Shown here: piece after piece, positions 62,701 to 64,000 of the stretch | Numbering within the stretch: the first letter of the stretch is position 1 | Layout: every line of letters starts with the position of its first letter | NCBI RefSeq assembly: GCF_000013225.1 | Contig: NC_007776.1 | Location: 2,982,501-3,046,500 of the forward strand | Direction of reading: 5' to 3' | Length of the DNA: 64,000 nt | From: Synechococcus sp. JA-2-3B'a(2-13) | Lineage (GTDB): Bacteria > Cyanobacteriota > Cyanobacteriia > Thermostichales > Thermostichaceae | Notes under the pieces: model-generated | Database searches by the model: none | What the model saw: the letters and a program-made list of their open reading frames with translations, nothing else | What the model was told of the DNA's origin: nothing | Position numbers and translations under genes: made by a program

Positions 62701-63301
62701 CCTCCAGCTTGCTGTTGGCCTGGGCGATCTTGCGGTCGAAGGTGGCCACCCCCGCCAATTCGTCGATGATCTGCCGCCGTTCCTTGGGGTGCATGGAAAT
62801 GATACTGGTGACATCCCCTTGTAAAACAACGTTGTAGCCGTTGGGGTAGATGTGCATCGCCTCCAGTTGTTCGTGCAGCTCGCTCAGGGTACAGGGCACA
62901 TCGTTGATATAAAAGGTGCTGGTGTAGGGGAGAGAAAAGGACTCCGTCCCACTATCGCGGGCGAGCTCCTCAGCCTTTCCGGGCCTGACCCGCAGCCGGC
63001 GACTGACTTTCCATTCCCTGGGCTGGCCATCTTCTCCTGGCCCCAGCTCAAAGGTGACGGAAACGTGGGTTTCCACCTGCCGATTGCCGTTGAGGCTGCC
63101 GGAATGCACCAGATCCAAAAGCCTCTCTGCCCGCATCCCCCGCGAGGACGATAAACCCAGCGCGAACAGGATCCCATCCAGGATGTTAGACTTACCGGAG
63201 CCATTGGGGCCGGAAATGACCGTAAAGCCCGGCAGCAGGGGCAACGAGGTGGTGCTGCCAAACGACTTAAATCGGGTCAGCTCAATCCGCTTGATGTACA
63301 T
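59735..63301 (-). CDS. smc: Chromosome segregation protein SMC
   Basis: 1188 residues from the ATG at 63301 ([15 protein letters not shown]). Head domain with Walker A [9 protein letters not shown] near residue 32. Two very Gln-rich coiled-coil arms (about 165-500 and 690-1000) flank the hinge ([36 protein letters not shown], about 540). The C-terminal head has signature [16 protein letters not shown] and Walker B [12 protein letters not shown]. SMC with ScpA/ScpB compacts and separates chromosomes; scpAB are not here. Residues about 115-122 (RDSGTESF) are encoded by a copy of the 24-bp hairpin repeat, probably an in-frame insertion. Confidence 0.96.
   Translation of the reverse strand: [1188 protein letters not shown]
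62936..62959 (-). repeat. 24-bp dispersed hairpin repeat, copy 9, in frame inside smc
   Basis: Reverse-strand stem GGGAC/GTCCT (one wobble) around loop GGA, preceded by CGCGATAGT. Codons read RDSGTESF, the counterpart of RGSGPEAF in tnpB element 2. Confidence 0.65.
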
Positions 63302-63384
63302 CACACCCCACATCTAGCGTGGCCACCAGCATATGATGGCAACAGGCTAGCATGGGTAGCAAAAACCTGTGCAGCTCAAGTTTC

Positions 63385-63786
63385 TTAGGACGGCTTGGCA
63401 TCTGAGTCTGCACCTGTTGAGTCTACATCTGTGCTGACGAGCAGGTCGGCCTTTTGGAGAAGACGATGCACCTCCGCCCTCAGCTCCGGCCAGCGGTAGG
63501 TCAGTAAGTTTGCCTTGGAGATAAACAGCAGCCGGTATCCGGGTTTCAGGTTTGGGCACAGGGGGCGCAAGATTTCTCGCAACTGGCGGCGCAGCCGATT
63601 CCGCTTTACGGCAGATTTGCTCACCTTTCTGCCGATCACCAGCCCCACTTGGCTAGGGATCCCTTCGCACCCTGCGGGCATCGGCTGAAACAGCAGGGTC
63701 AAGCCTGCACCGGAACGACGTTGGCCCCCCTGGTAGAGCGCCTGAAAAGCTCGTCGATCCCGCAATCGATGAGGAGCCGGCAACAT
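63385..63786 (-). CDS. rnpA: Ribonuclease P protein component
   Basis: 133 residues from the ATG at 63786 (MLPAPHRLRDRRAFQALY). The protein helps RNase P RNA trim tRNA 5' ends. It has VGLVIGRKVSKSAVKRNRLRRQLREILR, the RNR-like family signature, then KPGYRLLFISK. The frame is open to 63852, but the upstream part has no family match. Follows rpmH on the same strand, the usual bacterial order. Confidence 0.95.
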   Translation of the reverse strand: MLPAPHRLRDRRAFQALYQGGQRRSGAGLTLLFQPMPAGCEGIPSQVGLVIGRKVSKSAVKRNRLRRQLREILRPLCPNLKPGYRLLFISKANLLTYRWPELRAEVHRLLQKADLLVSTDVDSTGADSDAKPS

Positions 63787-63879
63787 TGGGCACCGAGGAG
63801 AGTCTGCCCCAGAAGTCAGCGAGTTTTGGGCTGCAACGCTCCAAAAAACCAAGACAAATCAAATCTCTGACCAAAGGGC

Positions 63880-64000
63880 TTAGGAAACCGCCAGGCGATA
63901 ACGCCCCTTGGCCCGCCGTCGCCGCAAGACCTGACGCCCAGTTGCCGTTCGCATTCTGGCCCGAAACCCAGAAACCCGAATGCGTCTGCGATTGGTGCCA
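63880..64000 (-). CDS. rpmH: 50S ribosomal protein L34 (5' end outside window)
   Basis: The reverse strand reads [16 protein letters not shown], then [16 protein letters not shown] and RYRLAVS to a stop at 63880: the core and C-terminus of L34. The start codon and about the first seven residues lie outside the window. Upstream of rnpA, as in most bacteria. Confidence 0.95.
   Translation of the reverse strand, partial: GTNRRRIRVSGFRARMRTATGRQVLRRRRAKGRYRLAVS

Overview
The window reads as chromosome of a cyanobacterium. It carries a ferredoxin-NADP+ reductase gene (petH), phosphoribulokinase with the redox cysteine pair C19/C41, the glucose-6-phosphate dehydrogenase activator opcA, the NblS-binding protein gene sipA, a short-form cyanophycin synthetase, DUF2949, DUF4079 and DprA-like families seen mainly in cyanobacteria, and a trnW-rplS pair. 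The DNA is GC-rich and studded with the octamer GGGATCCC, often read in frame as Gly-Ile-Pro, Arg-Asp-Pro or Gly-Ser-Leu. I did not come across the usual cyanobacterial octamer HIP1 (GCGATCGC). With a two-domain FNR and many lone tnpB elements, this fits the hot-spring Synechococcus JA (Yellowstone A/B') lineage; that assignment is inference.

Layout. 1-4.8 kb: petH (cut by the window edge, leftward), prk and pgl (rightward), a secreted protein, a TPR lipoprotein-like gene, tRNA-Trp and rplS. 5.5-10.6 kb: an adaptor-permease pair of MacAB type without its ATPase, ubiD and an orphan sugar-ABC permease. 10.8-18 kb: ybaB-recR, frr, a large DHH-CBS-nucleotidyltransferase fusion, a DprA-like protein and a transglutaminase. 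18-26 kb: mazG with a DUF2949 gene, sipA, a fossil tnpB, lipA, a GTPase and a cphA2-type cyanophycin synthetase. 26-34 kb: an intact tnpB element, a small gene plus aroQ, an alpha/beta hydrolase with a desaturase, a thioredoxin-like protein, pheT, and a graveyard of IS605-type remnants. 34-43 kb: opcA, pgi, a folP-folB-folK run, a 34-residue PetN-like gene, ychF, a second tnpB element and a response-regulator phosphatase. 43-53 kb: an unrecognised 603-residue protein, an aldo-keto reductase, an SLH-domain surface protein, DUF445 and a 5'-nucleotidase. 52.8-58.1 kb: grpE-dnaK-dnaJ-tusA-rsgA. 58.3-64 kb: two nearly identical Uma2 genes, smc, rnpA and the 3' part of rpmH.

Functional threads. prk, pgl, opcA and pgi belong to the Calvin cycle and oxidative pentose phosphate pathway. 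folP-folB-folK is a compact folate run. The chaperone operon ends with translationally coupled tusA-like and rsgA genes.

The most notable structure outside genes is a dispersed 24-bp hairpin repeat with an invariant CGGAG core and covarying stem bases. Nine copies were found: between genes, in IS remnants, in tandem inside the RuvC motif of a tnpB, and in frame inside smc. It looks like a small mobile repeat comparable to the small dispersed repeats known from Nostoc.
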